Assembly: GCA_037039685.1 (NCBI GenBank) | Contig: JAWNGF010000006.1 | Location: forward strand, 682,001 to 746,000 | DNA: 64,000 bases | Source: Ceratobasidium sp. AG-K | Lineage: Eukaryota; Basidiomycota; Agaricomycetes; Cantharellales; Ceratobasidiaceae | Reading direction: 5' to 3' | Shown here: positions 49,329 to 60,137 of the stretch, in pieces | How the letters are laid out: each line of letters begins with the position of its first letter | Numbering within the stretch: the stretch's first letter is position 1 | Notes under the pieces: model-generated | Database searches by the model: none | Seen by the model: the letters and a program-made list of their open reading frames with translations, nothing else | What the model was told of the DNA's origin: nothing | Translations under genes and position numbers: made by a program

Positions 49329-51047
49329 ATGATATCGGAGCTACAAGTCGCGAGTAAGCTACTAGATTCCGCGTTGGAACGTTACTCTGTTGCGCTATCT
49401 ACAATTTTGAACTCTTACAACCCTCTGGATCGACTCAGCAATCTGTCTCGCGCGATGCCCACAACTATGCCTGCCGAACTGGAGTTGATTTCCTTGTACG
49501 AAGCCAGAATCAAACATGCTAAAGCACTCGCTCGCCAAACTATCAACTTGATACCCTCCATCTCTTCTATAAATTCCCTTCCACTCGATATCTTGACTCG
49601 CATCTTCGAGCTGCTTACAGCGACACAATCCTATCACAACGAGCTGCCAGGTAGCCTTACAACCCCCTCTGTACGCTATCCGGAAGTCTTAACTAACATA
49701 TGCTCCCTCTGGCGGCGCATCGCGATAACTTCTTGCAAACTTTGGTCTCGCATTGATCTCCGTTACTTGGAAGATACAAAACGCCATTCTAGAGCTTACC
49801 TTAATACATATCCTAAACGACTCCTTACCCGCGCTGAGATTTTTAGGGCTCGGTCAGGTCTCATGCACCTACACATTAATTTAGACATCTATCTCTTTAG
49901 CAACACCCGTGTCGACGACCTTAACCGGTCATGGGCATCTATTGCAGCGCAAACCAGCCGTTTAGAAATTGAAGCTTCGTTGGCCAATGTCGATTCTAGG
50001 GTCCCTAGTCATTTTATTTCGAGCTGCACACCCGGAAGGCTCCAACATCTCCTGATTCATGGGCATAATTGGATGCGTAACCATACTTCTTACTTTATCG
50101 AAGCAGCAGATCAGCCCGTTCGAGATGACAGCCTCCTGCTGGATCTACCCCATGACTTACTTGAGGAGATATTATCACCCATCAGAGTTCTGTGTCTCTC
50201 TCAGTGCTTTTTTCACTGGACAAGTCGAGCATATTCCGGACTAGTGGAGCTACGCCTCATGCGAACCGACAGAGCTGGGACGCAACACATATCTCGATCG
50301 CAAATTCTCCAAATATTATCGTCTAGCCCACGCCTACGTATATTGCAATTCGGCATTCAAATTGCGGATCCCCATACGTCAAGTGACGCGGTCAGTCTCC
50401 CCGAGTTGGAGATACTCAACTTGCGTTCGCTGGACTCTAGCCAGTGTGAAGCGTTCCTCCGACTAATTTCCCCCGGTTCAAAAGAGCTACAGCTTTTACG
50501 CTGCGTCCGTTATTCCCAAACGGCTTCTCCATTGGGACGACCGTTTGGCCCTCAGTTCAAGGCTTTCTTTGCCCGCTCGAACGTGGTAGAGCTAGCCATC
50601 GAGTTTCAAAGTCTGCATCGCCAGTCGCTTCTGGGGGTGCTTAGCTCGTTACCTTTATCTGGGGTTCAAGCTCTGTGTTTATGTCGTGCGAATCTGCAGC
50701 AAGATCACCGTCCCTTGCCAAATGACGACGTGTTCCTCTCTCCCTCCATGAATGGCAATCCTGAAACACACCCAGACGTCGATCGACCCCAACTTCGGAC
50801 ACTGTATCTCGCAGATTGCACGTTTGAAGCAAGCAATATCCGTCAAGCATGTCAAACGTTCCCGATCAAAGAAATCGTATTCGCAGATTGCTCCTTACGG
50901 GTCGAACGCAAGGGAAAGCCACACCAAATCAGGGAATCGTGGCAGATTAGGAGCGAGCTTGCCAGAGCGCTCCCCACGGTCAAAATCAGGGATGTTTCCT
51001 CGACTGATTTATGGAGGGGGTGGGACGTGTGGATTCAGAGGGTTTGA
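49329..51047 (+). CDS. F-box-like protein, single exon
   Basis: An uninterrupted frame of about 572 residues from ATG 49329; the frame runs three codons further upstream but only from TTG. An N-terminal helical stretch precedes an F-box-like motif, INSLPLDILTRIFELL, then CSLWRRIAITSCKLWSRI. The rest contains leucine-rich stretches spaced like irregular LRRs (LRILQFGIQI, PELEILNLRSL, LRTLYLADC). In basidiomycetes such proteins are very numerous and are thought to recruit targets to SCF ubiquitin ligases. The target is unknown. It is convergent with prefoldin 5 (174 bp between stop codons). Confidence 0.8.
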   Translation: MISELQVASKLLDSALERYSVALSTILNSYNPLDRLSNLSRAMPTTMPAELELISLYEARIKHAKALARQTINLIPSISSINSLPLDILTRIFELLTATQSYHNELPGSLTTPSVRYPEVLTNICSLWRRIAITSCKLWSRIDLRYLEDTKRHSRAYLNTYPKRLLTRAEIFRARSGLMHLHINLDIYLFSNTRVDDLNRSWASIAAQTSRLEIEASLANVDSRVPSHFISSCTPGRLQHLLIHGHNWMRNHTSYFIEAADQPVRDDSLLLDLPHDLLEEILSPIRVLCLSQCFFHWTSRAYSGLVELRLMRTDRAGTQHISRSQILQILSSSPRLRILQFGIQIADPHTSSDAVSLPELEILNLRSLDSSQCEAFLRLISPGSKELQLLRCVRYSQTASPLGRPFGPQFKAFFARSNVVELAIEFQSLHRQSLLGVLSSLPLSGVQALCLCRANLQQDHRPLPNDDVFLSPSMNGNPETHPDVDRPQLRTLYLADCTFEASNIRQACQTFPIKEIVFADCSLRVERKGKPHQIRESWQIRSELARALPTVKIRDVSSTDLWRGWDVWIQRV

Positions 51048-51220
51048 GATTTTTTGGATGGGATTTAGTACTTGGTCGAATGTATGCAGTATGTTCTTCA
51101 GTAATGCGAGTCGGTGGATTGGCCATGGGAGGAAGGCCGGAGACGAGTTTCATTGGCGTCCGCGCCACGCTCACACGAGAATAACATGGTTGATAGGCGA
51201 TATATTCATCAACGAGTGCT

Positions 51221-51895
51221 CTAGCTACTTGCCTGCGCCGATTGGGACGCCTGCATCTTCATTTGCATGACCTTGCCGAAAAAGTGAGAAAAAGAGGGGG
51301 TCCTAGGATGGAATCGAGCTCACCTGGATGAGATAATTCATATTTTGCTGTTTGGTCTCGATCGTCGTTTGCAGAGTGCCGAGGTTCGTGGTGATAAAAT
51401 CGACCTTGGTTTGGTAGTACTTGTTCGCCTCGGCTCGCGTCTAGATATCATAATATTAAAAGGTGAGAAATGAAGGAGCGCTGCGGACTTGCCTTTGAGA
51501 CATAGTAGCCGGTCCCAACGTCCACTATTACGTTTTCCGTGTCTGATAATTTTCCGGGGACGTAGAGCGAGTTGGTCAAGGGCACGAGGAGGGTTTTGGC
51601 TGGACGTTGGAACGAAGATAAATTAGACAGAAAAAGATAAGTAAAAGTGTAACTCACATGCGTTTTCAGGTTTAATCTCGCTAACATTGTCCAGACATCC
51701 TCGGAATTTAGATTGCGCAGACTTGAGTTGGGCAAACGAGTTGGTCAAGTGGGAAAGTTCCTAGCCAAATGACCGATGAGATGTGGAGCCAATAAAAAAA
51801 AAACGTGTAAGCGCCACCTCATCCAGCTGCTTCTTGACCTCGGATAGTTGTGGAAGCTCGAGGTCGGCGACGTTGATCTGTTGTTGCTGGGACAT
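51221..51895 (-). CDS. Prefoldin subunit 5
   Basis: Subunit of the hexameric prefoldin co-chaperone, which hands nascent actin and tubulin to the chaperonin CCT. Start at ATG 51895: [17 protein letters not shown], then an N-terminal coiled coil ([15 protein letters not shown]), the beta-hairpin segment [15 protein letters not shown] then [11 protein letters not shown], and a C-terminal coiled coil ([13 protein letters not shown]). Four introns, all GT-AG and in phase. The last exon reads [10 protein letters not shown]. The order and the YVPGKL/VGTGYYVEK-type motif are characteristic of prefoldin alpha subunit 5. It is divergently arranged with ValRS. Confidence 0.9.
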
Positions 51896-52068
51896 GGTCG
51901 TCTCCACGTCACGTGTTCGACTCTCAGGGTGTGATTTACAGATGAGATTGATTACGCGAGAAGAAAGTTGCGGTGACTCGCTGGATGCTCTCCAGACTCG
52001 TGACTCGACGACTTGCTAGACGACCACTCCCTGCTTTTGCTAGAATTAGTACACGTATACCATTGACC
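51896..52068. promoter_or_regulatory. Compact divergent promoter, prefoldin 5 / ValRS
   Basis: Only about 173 bp separate the two start codons of divergently transcribed housekeeping genes, so both core promoters must lie here. No clear TATA box is seen. CACGTG (E-box type) occurs near 51908. Co-regulation is inference from arrangement. Confidence 0.5.
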
Positions 52069-55000
52069 ATGTCCGCCCCATCTGGTGCGCCTCCCAGTGA
52101 GGTTACTGCAAATGTTGAAGGAGAGGGTGCGACGCAGACCAAGACGGCCGGTTAGTGCTGCTTTTATCCGGGTTGTCGCGATAAAGCTTTATTTGTATTC
52201 GCAGCAAAGAAGGAAGCAAAGAGGTTAGAAAAGGCCGCCAAGTTTGCTGCTAAAGCTGCCAAGACACCCGCCCCGGCTGCTTCATCTGGCGAAAAGAAGA
52301 AGCCTGCAAAGGAGACTAAACCCGAGGAGGCTGCGTTTGTGAATACTACTCCACCAGGAGAGAAGAAAGGCATGTCGCAACTCGCGTTCAATAATATGTC
52401 TCCTTCACGAGCTCGTAGATCTCTCCGAGGCAATGGCGGCCGGATACAACCCGATCGCCGTCGAGGCTGCGTGGTACGATTGGTGGAACAAAGAGGGCTT
52501 CTTTAAACCTCAAATGGGACCCGACGGAAAGCCCAAAGCAGCTGGACAGTTTGTCCTTCCTTGCCCACCACCCAACGTCACCGGCAGCCTTCATATCGGC
52601 CACGGATTGACCGTCGCTATCCAAGACTCGCTCGTCCGATGGTGAGTCACGAGCTTTGGTTAGCATGACTCAATCTTACCCATGACTCCAGGTATCGCAT
52701 GTTGGGCTACACCACCCTCTTCGTCCCAGGATACGATCACGCCGGCATTTCCACCCAATCCGTGGTCGAGAAGCGGTTGTACAAGGCGACTGGTCAGACG
52801 AGGCACGACCTAGGACGAGAAAGGTTCCTCGAAACTGTTTGGGATTGGAAACACGACTACCAGGGGCGTATCACGAAACAGATGGAGAGGTTAGGCGGGA
52901 GCTACGATTGGTCGCGTGTCGCATTTACGATGGACGAGGTGAGTGATCATCCCCTATATTCGCAGACTATTCATTTCGGAATTCCTAGAACCTCTCGCAA
53001 GCCGTCTCCGAAACCTTTTGCAGGTTACACGAAGAAGGCATCATTTACCGCGCGAACCGCCTCGTGAACTGGTGTGTCAAACTCAACACGACGCTCTCCA
53101 ACCTCGAAGTCGATCAAAAGCAGCTTACCGGTCGAACTCTTCTTAATGTTCCCGGATACGACGAAAAGGAGCGATTCGAGTTTGGTGTGATTACTAGTTT
53201 CGCGTATCCGATCGAAGGTTCGGACGAGAAGATTGTTGTCGCGACGACTAGGCCCGAGACGATGCTCGGTGATACGGCGGTCGCGGTTCATCCGGATGAT
53301 CCCAGGTACAAGGTATGCCACGCACATAATCCACTAATAATGAGTTTGACGTATTCTGGTAGCACCTGCACGGCAAATTCGTTACCCATCCATTCCTACC
53401 CAATCGTCGCATCCCGATCGTGACCGACTCGATTATCGTAGATATGGAATTCGGAACTGGAGCGGTCAAAATCACGCCTGCCCATGACCCGAACGATTAC
53501 GAAGTCGGACTGAGGCACAATCTCGAATTTATCAATATCCTCAACGATGACGGTACTTTTAACATCAACGCGGGTGAAAAGTTCAAGGTGCGTCGAATAC
53601 CATCTCCAAAATGATTTTGCTAATCGGCCTTGTAGGGGATGAAACGGTTCCACGCTCGTCGAGCCGTCGTCGAAGCCCTAAAAGAACTGGGTCTGTACAT
53701 TGAGCAAAAGGACAACCCCATGTCTGTTCCCATCTGCAGGTGCGTCCTTGTGGATTATGCTTATAAAATATCACAAATTGAGCGTTGAGTTTGTAGCAAG
53801 TCTGGCGACATCATTGAGCCCGTCATGAAACCCCAATGGTGGGTCAACTGCCAGCCGCTTGCGGAAGAGGCCATCAAGGTAAATTACTTTCATGACACCC
53901 CGTGTTCGTTGTTAACATGACTGGAAGCGCACCCGTGCTGGAGAGTTGAACATCACGCCGAAACAATCCGAGGCCGAATGGTACCGCTGGCTCGAAAATA
54001 TTCAAGATTGGTGTATTTCCCGTCAACTTTGGTGGGGACATCGGTGCCCTGCATACTTTGTCGATATCAAGGGCCAGGAGCAAGACGTACGGTCTAGAAT
54101 TTACCTTTATTTTAATCGGTAACTGATGGTATACTAGCGAAACGATGGCAAATGGTGGGTCGTTGGTCGGACCGAGGCCGAGGTGACGGAACGTGCGGCA
54201 AGGTTGGCGGCTGGAGCCGAGTTTACCCTACATCAAGATGAAGACGTGCTCGATACTTGGTTCTCGTCTGGATTGTGGCCGTTTTCGATTCTTGGCTGGC
54301 CCAAAGAGGTGAGTCCCTGACTCTGAGCTTGGCGAATAACCTAACGTTTATATTAGACTTCGGACATCAAAGATTTCTACCCTACCACAATGCTCGAAAC
54401 CGGCTGGGATATCCTCTTCTTCTGGGTCGCCCGTATGGCACTCCTCGGCATCAAGCTCACTGGCAAGATGCCTTTCAAAGAGGTCTTTTGTCACGCCATG
54501 GTCCGCGACGCACACGGTCGAAAAATGTCCAAGTCGCTCGGAAACGTCATCGACCCGGTAGACGTGATCGAGGGCATCACTCTCGAACGACTCCAAGAGA
54601 AACTCAAAGAGGGCAACTTTGATGAGCGGGAGATTGTCAAGGCCCAGGCTGGCCAGAAGAAGGATTTCCCCAAGGGGATCCCGCAGTGTGGAACTGATGC
54701 GTTACGGTTCGCTTTGTGTGCTTATACTTCGGGAGGTAAGTGTTTCGTATCCGGGGCGTAGCGTAAATGCTAATTTTTAGCGCCAAGGCCGCGATATCAA
54801 TCTCGAGATTTTGCGCGTAGAGGGATATCGCAAGTTCTGCAACAAGCTTTGGAACGCGACTAAATTTGCAATGCTCAAACTCGATGATTCATTCGTTCCC
54901 GAGGTGTCCCCCAAGGTATGTCACTTTGGCTTCTCTAGGCATTACCTTATATATGCGCGACTTTTAGCCAACTGGACGCGAGACGATTGTCGAAAAGTGG

Positions 55001-56095
55001 ATTTTGCACAAACTTGACGTTGCTGCGACGGATACCAACAAGGCTCTCGAGGAGCGCAATTTCATGGCTGCGACGACGGCGGTCTATAACTTCTGGTTGT
55101 ACGAGCTGTGCGATGTGTTCATTGTAAGTCTACTCTAACTTGCCTCGTAGCGTCGCATACTGATCAATACGATAGGAAGCGATGAAACCCATGACCGACG
55201 AGGGCGCCTCTGCCGAGGTTCGCAAGTCTGCCCAAAACACCCTCTATACGTGTCTGGATATGGGATTGCGGCTCTTGCATCCGTTTATGCCATTTGTGAC
55301 CGAGGAGCTTTGGCAGCGACTTCCTCGTAGGCCGCAGGACTCAACCCCGTCGATTATGGTTTCTAGTTATCCAGTTCAGGTTGGTAGCTTGTCCGGTTGC
55401 GTACGTGCAACGCTGACGTAATCCATGCCAGGACGCAGCATTTGCCAACCCGAGCGCAGAGAAGGACTTTGACAAGGTGTTCACCGTGATCAAGCAGAGC
55501 CGTTCTTTGGCCGCACAGTATAATGTGCAATCTAACATTCAGAGTAAGCCACCACCCTGGGGGTTTGATCTATCGCTAAAACCCGATTACAGTCTTTATT
55601 TCTTCGACATCTACAGACGAGGCAGAAATGATCTCTACCCAGACCCCTACGATCTCTTCCCTCATCAAAGGGTGTAAAGCCGCTACCGTCACTTCCAAGG
55701 TTCCAGAGGGTTGCGGATCTGTTGTCCTCAGCCCCACACTAACCGTCCACTTACTCGTCAAGGTTCGCTAACCATCATCAATCATTCTTAGCGCTGTTAC
55801 TGATACAGCTACGTTGACGCAGGGTATGGTTGATCTTGACGCTGAGGTTTCTAAACTCGAAAAGAAGCTTGGCCTAGCGCAAATGAGCGCGGACAAGATC
55901 AGGAAACTTCAGGAGCAGCCGGATTACGAGAAGAACTTGCCAGAGAACGTACGAACAGCCAACGCCGAAAAGGTATGCTTACTTTTGGCTCCCCTCGACT
56001 CAAGATTAATTTTGCCCGCTACACAGCTCGCGACACTGGATGCGGAGATTACGGTCTTGCAACAGTCGATTGAGATGTTCTCGAAACTGAAGTAG
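52069..56095 (+). CDS. Valyl-tRNA synthetase
   Basis: Class Ia aminoacyl-tRNA synthetase, charging tRNA-Val. Start at ATG 52069. A Lys/Ala-rich N-terminal extension ([19 protein letters not shown]) is typical of eukaryotic ValRS. The HIGH motif is [13 protein letters not shown], near 52590. Also seen are [16 protein letters not shown], the editing (CP1) domain with [29 protein letters not shown], and the KMSKS motif [16 protein letters not shown] near 54520. The C-terminal coiled coil reads [15 protein letters not shown]. About 16 introns; one, 52370-52418, uses a GC donor. Estimated length about 1,050 residues, normal for the family. No lesion was seen. One gene often supplies both cytosolic and mitochondrial forms by alternative starts in fungi; I see no clear mitochondrial presequence here. 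Confidence 0.93.
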
Positions 56096-56115
56096 TTTTG
56101 AAAATTGGATAATTA

Positions 56116-56720
56116 TTGCGATTTGCAAAAGTACTCGCCACCAGGGTTTCGCTTTGAAAATTCGACTGCCATGATAGAAATCGTCATAACTCCTCAGAGA
56201 AGGTACTTTGATGAATGACATTAGACTATTTAGTATCGCGCTCTCGCTGCGCACAAAATGGTATAGCCCACATGTTGAAATTCGGAGTACTAAGAAAACC
56301 GCTCCCCAACTGTATTTCGACGTTTGCGTGACATTCTGTTGTAGATTGGTAATCATACACGTACTTACATACGTGTCGCTCTCGTGTATCTGAGTCCGTA
56401 TCTCGTCTTCGTGTTGTACATTCGTGTCAACACGTATTTCTATCGTATATACATAGTTTCTTTAGCGAGTATAAATAGAGGCTGTATATTCTTTGTATCT
56501 ACATCGATTCAGCCGTATACAATCCGCTTTCCACTGCTCCGTTCGCTAAGACCTAGTTTTGAGTGTCGAGACGTTCTTGAGTCATCCTCAACACATTCAG
56601 ATAGAGTAAGAGTCTGAAAGTCTCCGTAAGTACTCAATAGCCGTGTATGAATCGATACGCAAAAAGAACGGACCAATTTGGTGATGGTTAGGTGGGGATT
56701 CGGGTCCCCTCAATCCGCTG
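56116..56720 (+). repeat. Outer inverted-repeat arm, left (interrupted by solo LTR)
   Basis: Segments at about 56116-56150, 56230-56336 and 56594-56720 match, in inverted orientation and reversed order, the block at about 58781-59122. Perfect or near-perfect stretches include GATTTGCAAAAGTACTCGCC and AGATAGAGTAAGAGTCTGAA. It begins only about 20 bp after the ValRS stop, so it probably overlaps the 3' UTR. Confidence 0.75.
56337..56593 (+). mobile_element. Solo LTR, 257 bp, with 5-bp TSD
   Basis: Begins TGTTG and ends CAACA, flanked by direct repeats CATTC (56332-56336 and 56594-56598). A TATA-like GTATAAATAGAG lies near 56470. The corresponding place in the opposite inverted-repeat arm (58902-58906) has a single CATTC and no insert, which gives the empty site. 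I infer that an LTR retrotransposon inserted and recombined to a solo LTR. Orientation is chosen from the TATA-like box only. Confidence 0.75.
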
Positions 56721-57191
56721 CAGTAGGTATCTTCAGTTCATTAGTAAAAACAGCTTACATCGTATTTACAGTGGTACAAAACGCATTCGATATACTCAAA
56801 TAGTCATGTTGGAAACTATTCAGAGCCCTAGTCTTCTCGTAGTGAAGTAAACATGTGTTGGGCGGCAGGAGCCGATGTTTTTTCGAACTTCAATATGGCC
56901 TACTTAGTGGGTATCATTTGGTGCAGGATTTCATTCCGGTTCGAATGAGCTACTTTATGTATCACCCCAGTCTGTTTGCATGCAGATATATTAGTTTCTC
57001 TGAAAAGCCGGTTCAGAGACCATCAACATGATCGGCGGATCGGCGGCTTGGCGTCAGGGTCTGGGTTGGGCTCTCACCTCGGTGGCCAAAGAACCGATTA
57101 AACTGCCCTTGTGTTACACCAAAGTAAGGCAAATTGTAGTAAAAACGAGTTCTGATTTAGTGTGTAATGTGTCTTGTATGCTTATATACTA
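56721..57191. other. Unique spacer inside the outer inverted repeat
   Basis: About 470 bp without counterpart in the right half. An open frame from 57028 has no motif. Ends at the TA dinucleotide bordering the palindromic element. Confidence 0.4.
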
Positions 57192-58587
57192 CACTGAGTC
57201 GAAAAAGAAATGCACACGTGACCTAGATCAGTGCATATGGACAGCGACGAGCGATAGAGGGTTCGGGTGGCTTAGCTGCGTTAGTATAACTTGTAGATAA
57301 CTTGTAATAGTCCATGTATCCCAATTTTCAGGATGTTCCCAGCATTTTCCGACATGGTAGGGCCGGGATACAATCAGAGCGGCTGTGCATTTCTTTTTCG
57401 GGTTTGCACTGGTTGGGCATAATCTCGATATGCACTGCGGGGCGCTGGTTTTAAAAATGAGGAAAATACATAAAGTCATTCTTTGATAGTATGTAATACA
57501 CTATAGGGAATCTGAGCTACGTTTATTATAGACAAAAATGAAAAAGAAAATGGTAAGCCCAATGAGTTGAGTGTCTCATACCTCTGTAGGCATGGACATT
57601 GGGCAGTTGACTCATTAGTAGAAGTGGTAGATTTGCATCATTTAAGTCTATGTGAGCTGCTTGCGAATTTGCATGTTGCCTCATGCTACTTGAGGGACGG
57701 GTGTTGTCCTGTGGCTAAAGTTGCAGCAGAGCTACAGGACGACACACGTCTCCCGAGCACGCCAATTTTGGCAGGCATATGCGCATACACTATTAGATTA
57801 TGCATGCCAAATCTCAGTCGGGAAGTTCTTCTCGGACAGGAGTTAAGGAGCAGTTATTTTCAGGACAGCACTTTCTATTGCAAAATACTATGAAATAGGC
57901 CTAAAGAAAATGATTCTGAAAGTAATTGATCCTTAACTCCTGTCCGAGAAGAACTTCCCGACTGAGATTTGGCATGCATAATCTAATAGTGTATGCGCAT
58001 ATGCCTGCCAAAATTGGCGTGCTCGGGAGACGTGTGTCGTCCTGTAGCTCTGCTGCAACTTTAGCCACAGGACAACACCCGTCCCTCAAGTAGCATGAGG
58101 CAACATGCAAATTCGCAAGCAGCTCACATAGGCTTAAATGATGCAAATCTACCACTTCTACTAATGAGTCAACTGCCCAATGTCCATGCCTACAGAGGTA
58201 TGAGACACTCAACTCATTGGGCTTACCATTTTCTTTTTCATTTTTGTCTATAATAAACGTAGCTCAGATTCCCTATAGTGTATTACATACTATCAAAGAA
58301 TGACTTTATGTATTTTCCTCGTTTTTAAAACCAGCGCCCCGCAGTGCATATCGAGATTATGCCCAACCAGTGCAAACCCGAAAAAGAAATGCACAGCCGC
58401 TCTGATTGTATCCCGGCCCTACCATGTCGGAAAATGCTGGGAACATCCTGAAAATTGGGATACATGGACTATTACAAGTTATCTACAAGTTATACTAACG
58501 CAGCTAAGCCACCCGAACCCTCTATCGCTCGTCGCTGTCCATATGCACTGATCTAGGTCACGTGTGCATTTCTTTTTCGACTCAGTG
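57192..58587. mobile_element. 1.4-kb near-perfect palindromic (foldback) element
   Basis: The two halves are inverted copies about a centre at 57889-57890, with arms of about 675 bp and a non-palindromic core of about 45 bp. Frames in both arms are mirror-identical (for example 57567 on plus and 58212 on minus). Only a few mismatches are visible. Both ends are CACTGAGTCGAAAAAGAAAT, flanked by TA, as for Tc1/mariner-type elements. I recognise no transposase domain in the arms. A transcript through it would fold into a very long double-stranded RNA. Confidence 0.8.
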
Positions 58588-58780
58588 TACCGTGGAACGA
58601 CATTTGCATGCCCGCGATGCTGGTTCTGAGGCGAAGCCAGTACTGCTTTTGAGCTTTGGCCTGAGCTTCGTGAAGGCAATAGGGCGTGTACGTCCACCCA
58701 TCGCGTTAGATGGATGCATTATATGTAGTTATGTATTCAATATACTCGGTTTCTGCTAGTCATTCGAAGTGGTCTCCCAC

Positions 58781-59122
58781 GGCGGATTCAGGGGGCCCGA
58801 ATCTCCACCTAACCATCAACAAATCGGTCCGTTCTTTTTGCGTATCGATTCATACACGGCTATTGAGTACTTCTGGAGACTTTCAGACTCTTACTCTATC
58901 TGAATGTCACGCAAACGTCGAAATACAGTTGGGGAGCGGTTTTCTTAGTACTCCGAATTTCGACATGTGGGCTATACCATTTTGTGCGCAGCGAGGGCAC
59001 GATTCAAATGAGCTATATTTGACTCTCTATAAGTCATATCCTGGGCCGCTATAGTGTATTTCCTGGGTGGTGTCCAAAGTTTGAAAAAGTTGGACCCTGG
59101 TGGCGAGTACTTTTGCAAATCG
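58781..59122 (-). repeat. Outer inverted-repeat arm, right (empty LTR site)
   Basis: Inverted counterpart of 56116-56720. It reads through TCTGAATGTCACGC without the LTR present in the left arm. The inner end is near GGCGGATTCAG, and the outer end near GAGTACTTTTGCAAATC at 59120. Confidence 0.75.
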
Positions 59123-60137
59123 TAGTAAATGGAATAGATAGTCAAGCTCGTCGTTTGAATTTAATCTCACGAGTGTATATAGCTATTGTAATCCGCTGGC
59201 GTGAGGCGATGGTCATTTCGGCATAAATGCGCCATATTGATCAACAAAACCGGCCGTTGCTCCCACATCTCCCCATTCATGTCTCTTCCTCCCGAGGGCT
59301 CCGAAGGACTCGGGTGGTACGCGGATTTTTTCCTGAGGCCTCCAGAGCCCTCGGTATATAAGCATACTGTACGCGTCAGAATAAGTCCAACATGTCACGT
59401 CACAAAACACGGGATTTGCTGTAGTTGTTCACCTATTACACTGGTCCCAAGAGCTGGTTGAAGTTGATTAAGCTGTCACGCCTCGCAGCACTACCCGAGT
59501 GTACCCAATATTTAACTAAATGCTAGAATACTAAGCGTATTACTAATCAAAATCATCCTGATCTAACTTTCACGCCCATGGTGACTGTTGTAGTAAACTG
59601 AATCTGCCACGCACCTGGCGCGCCCGGGTGCAAACTAATTACCTAATTTTTTGTCACACATTGCACTTATGTTGACGTGCACAGTACACTTTGGGGGAGC
59701 CCGGGAGGCCTGGGGAGAATAAGATATTCCTAAGGAGCAAAACTCAGTTTTGTAGATGTAAGATCTTAATGACAGTTACCTGTCTCAACATTAATATTGG
59801 TTGTTGCCCCCGCCGGAAAGGCGATTGCCATGGAGAATGTCTGATAGGCACGGGCTAAAGCTCTAGCCCGTGGCTTATTTCAAAAACTAGGCTTCCCTCC
59901 AGATTACATCTCAAACGCTATATATCCCAGAAAACCCCAGTTACCCGGAGCCGGCCAGATTGCATCAGGAACCGTAGTCGGTTATACAAAGCACTAATAT
60001 TTGTAGCAATAAAAACCACCTTCCCCAATCATTTGCGCTCACTCAGAGCAGCCAGACCGAGTCGTCTTGGCCAAAACGTATGTACCTTGGAGCCAAGAGG
60101 GCTAAGGGCTGCTCTGAGTCAGATAATTTTCCGCAAG
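59123..60137. other. Intergenic with a 13-bp inverted repeat
   Basis: No gene. ACTCAGAGCAGCC (60041-60053) and its exact inverse GGCTGCTCTGAGT (60107-60119) lie just past the stop of the minus-strand gene at 60138, so a transcript of that gene could form a 13-bp stem in its 3' UTR. Confidence 0.55.

Noticed and set aside
57567..58212. Mirror 100-codon frames in the palindrome arms
   Set aside because: Both are copies of the same arm, with no recognisable domain; they probably arise from the repeat itself.
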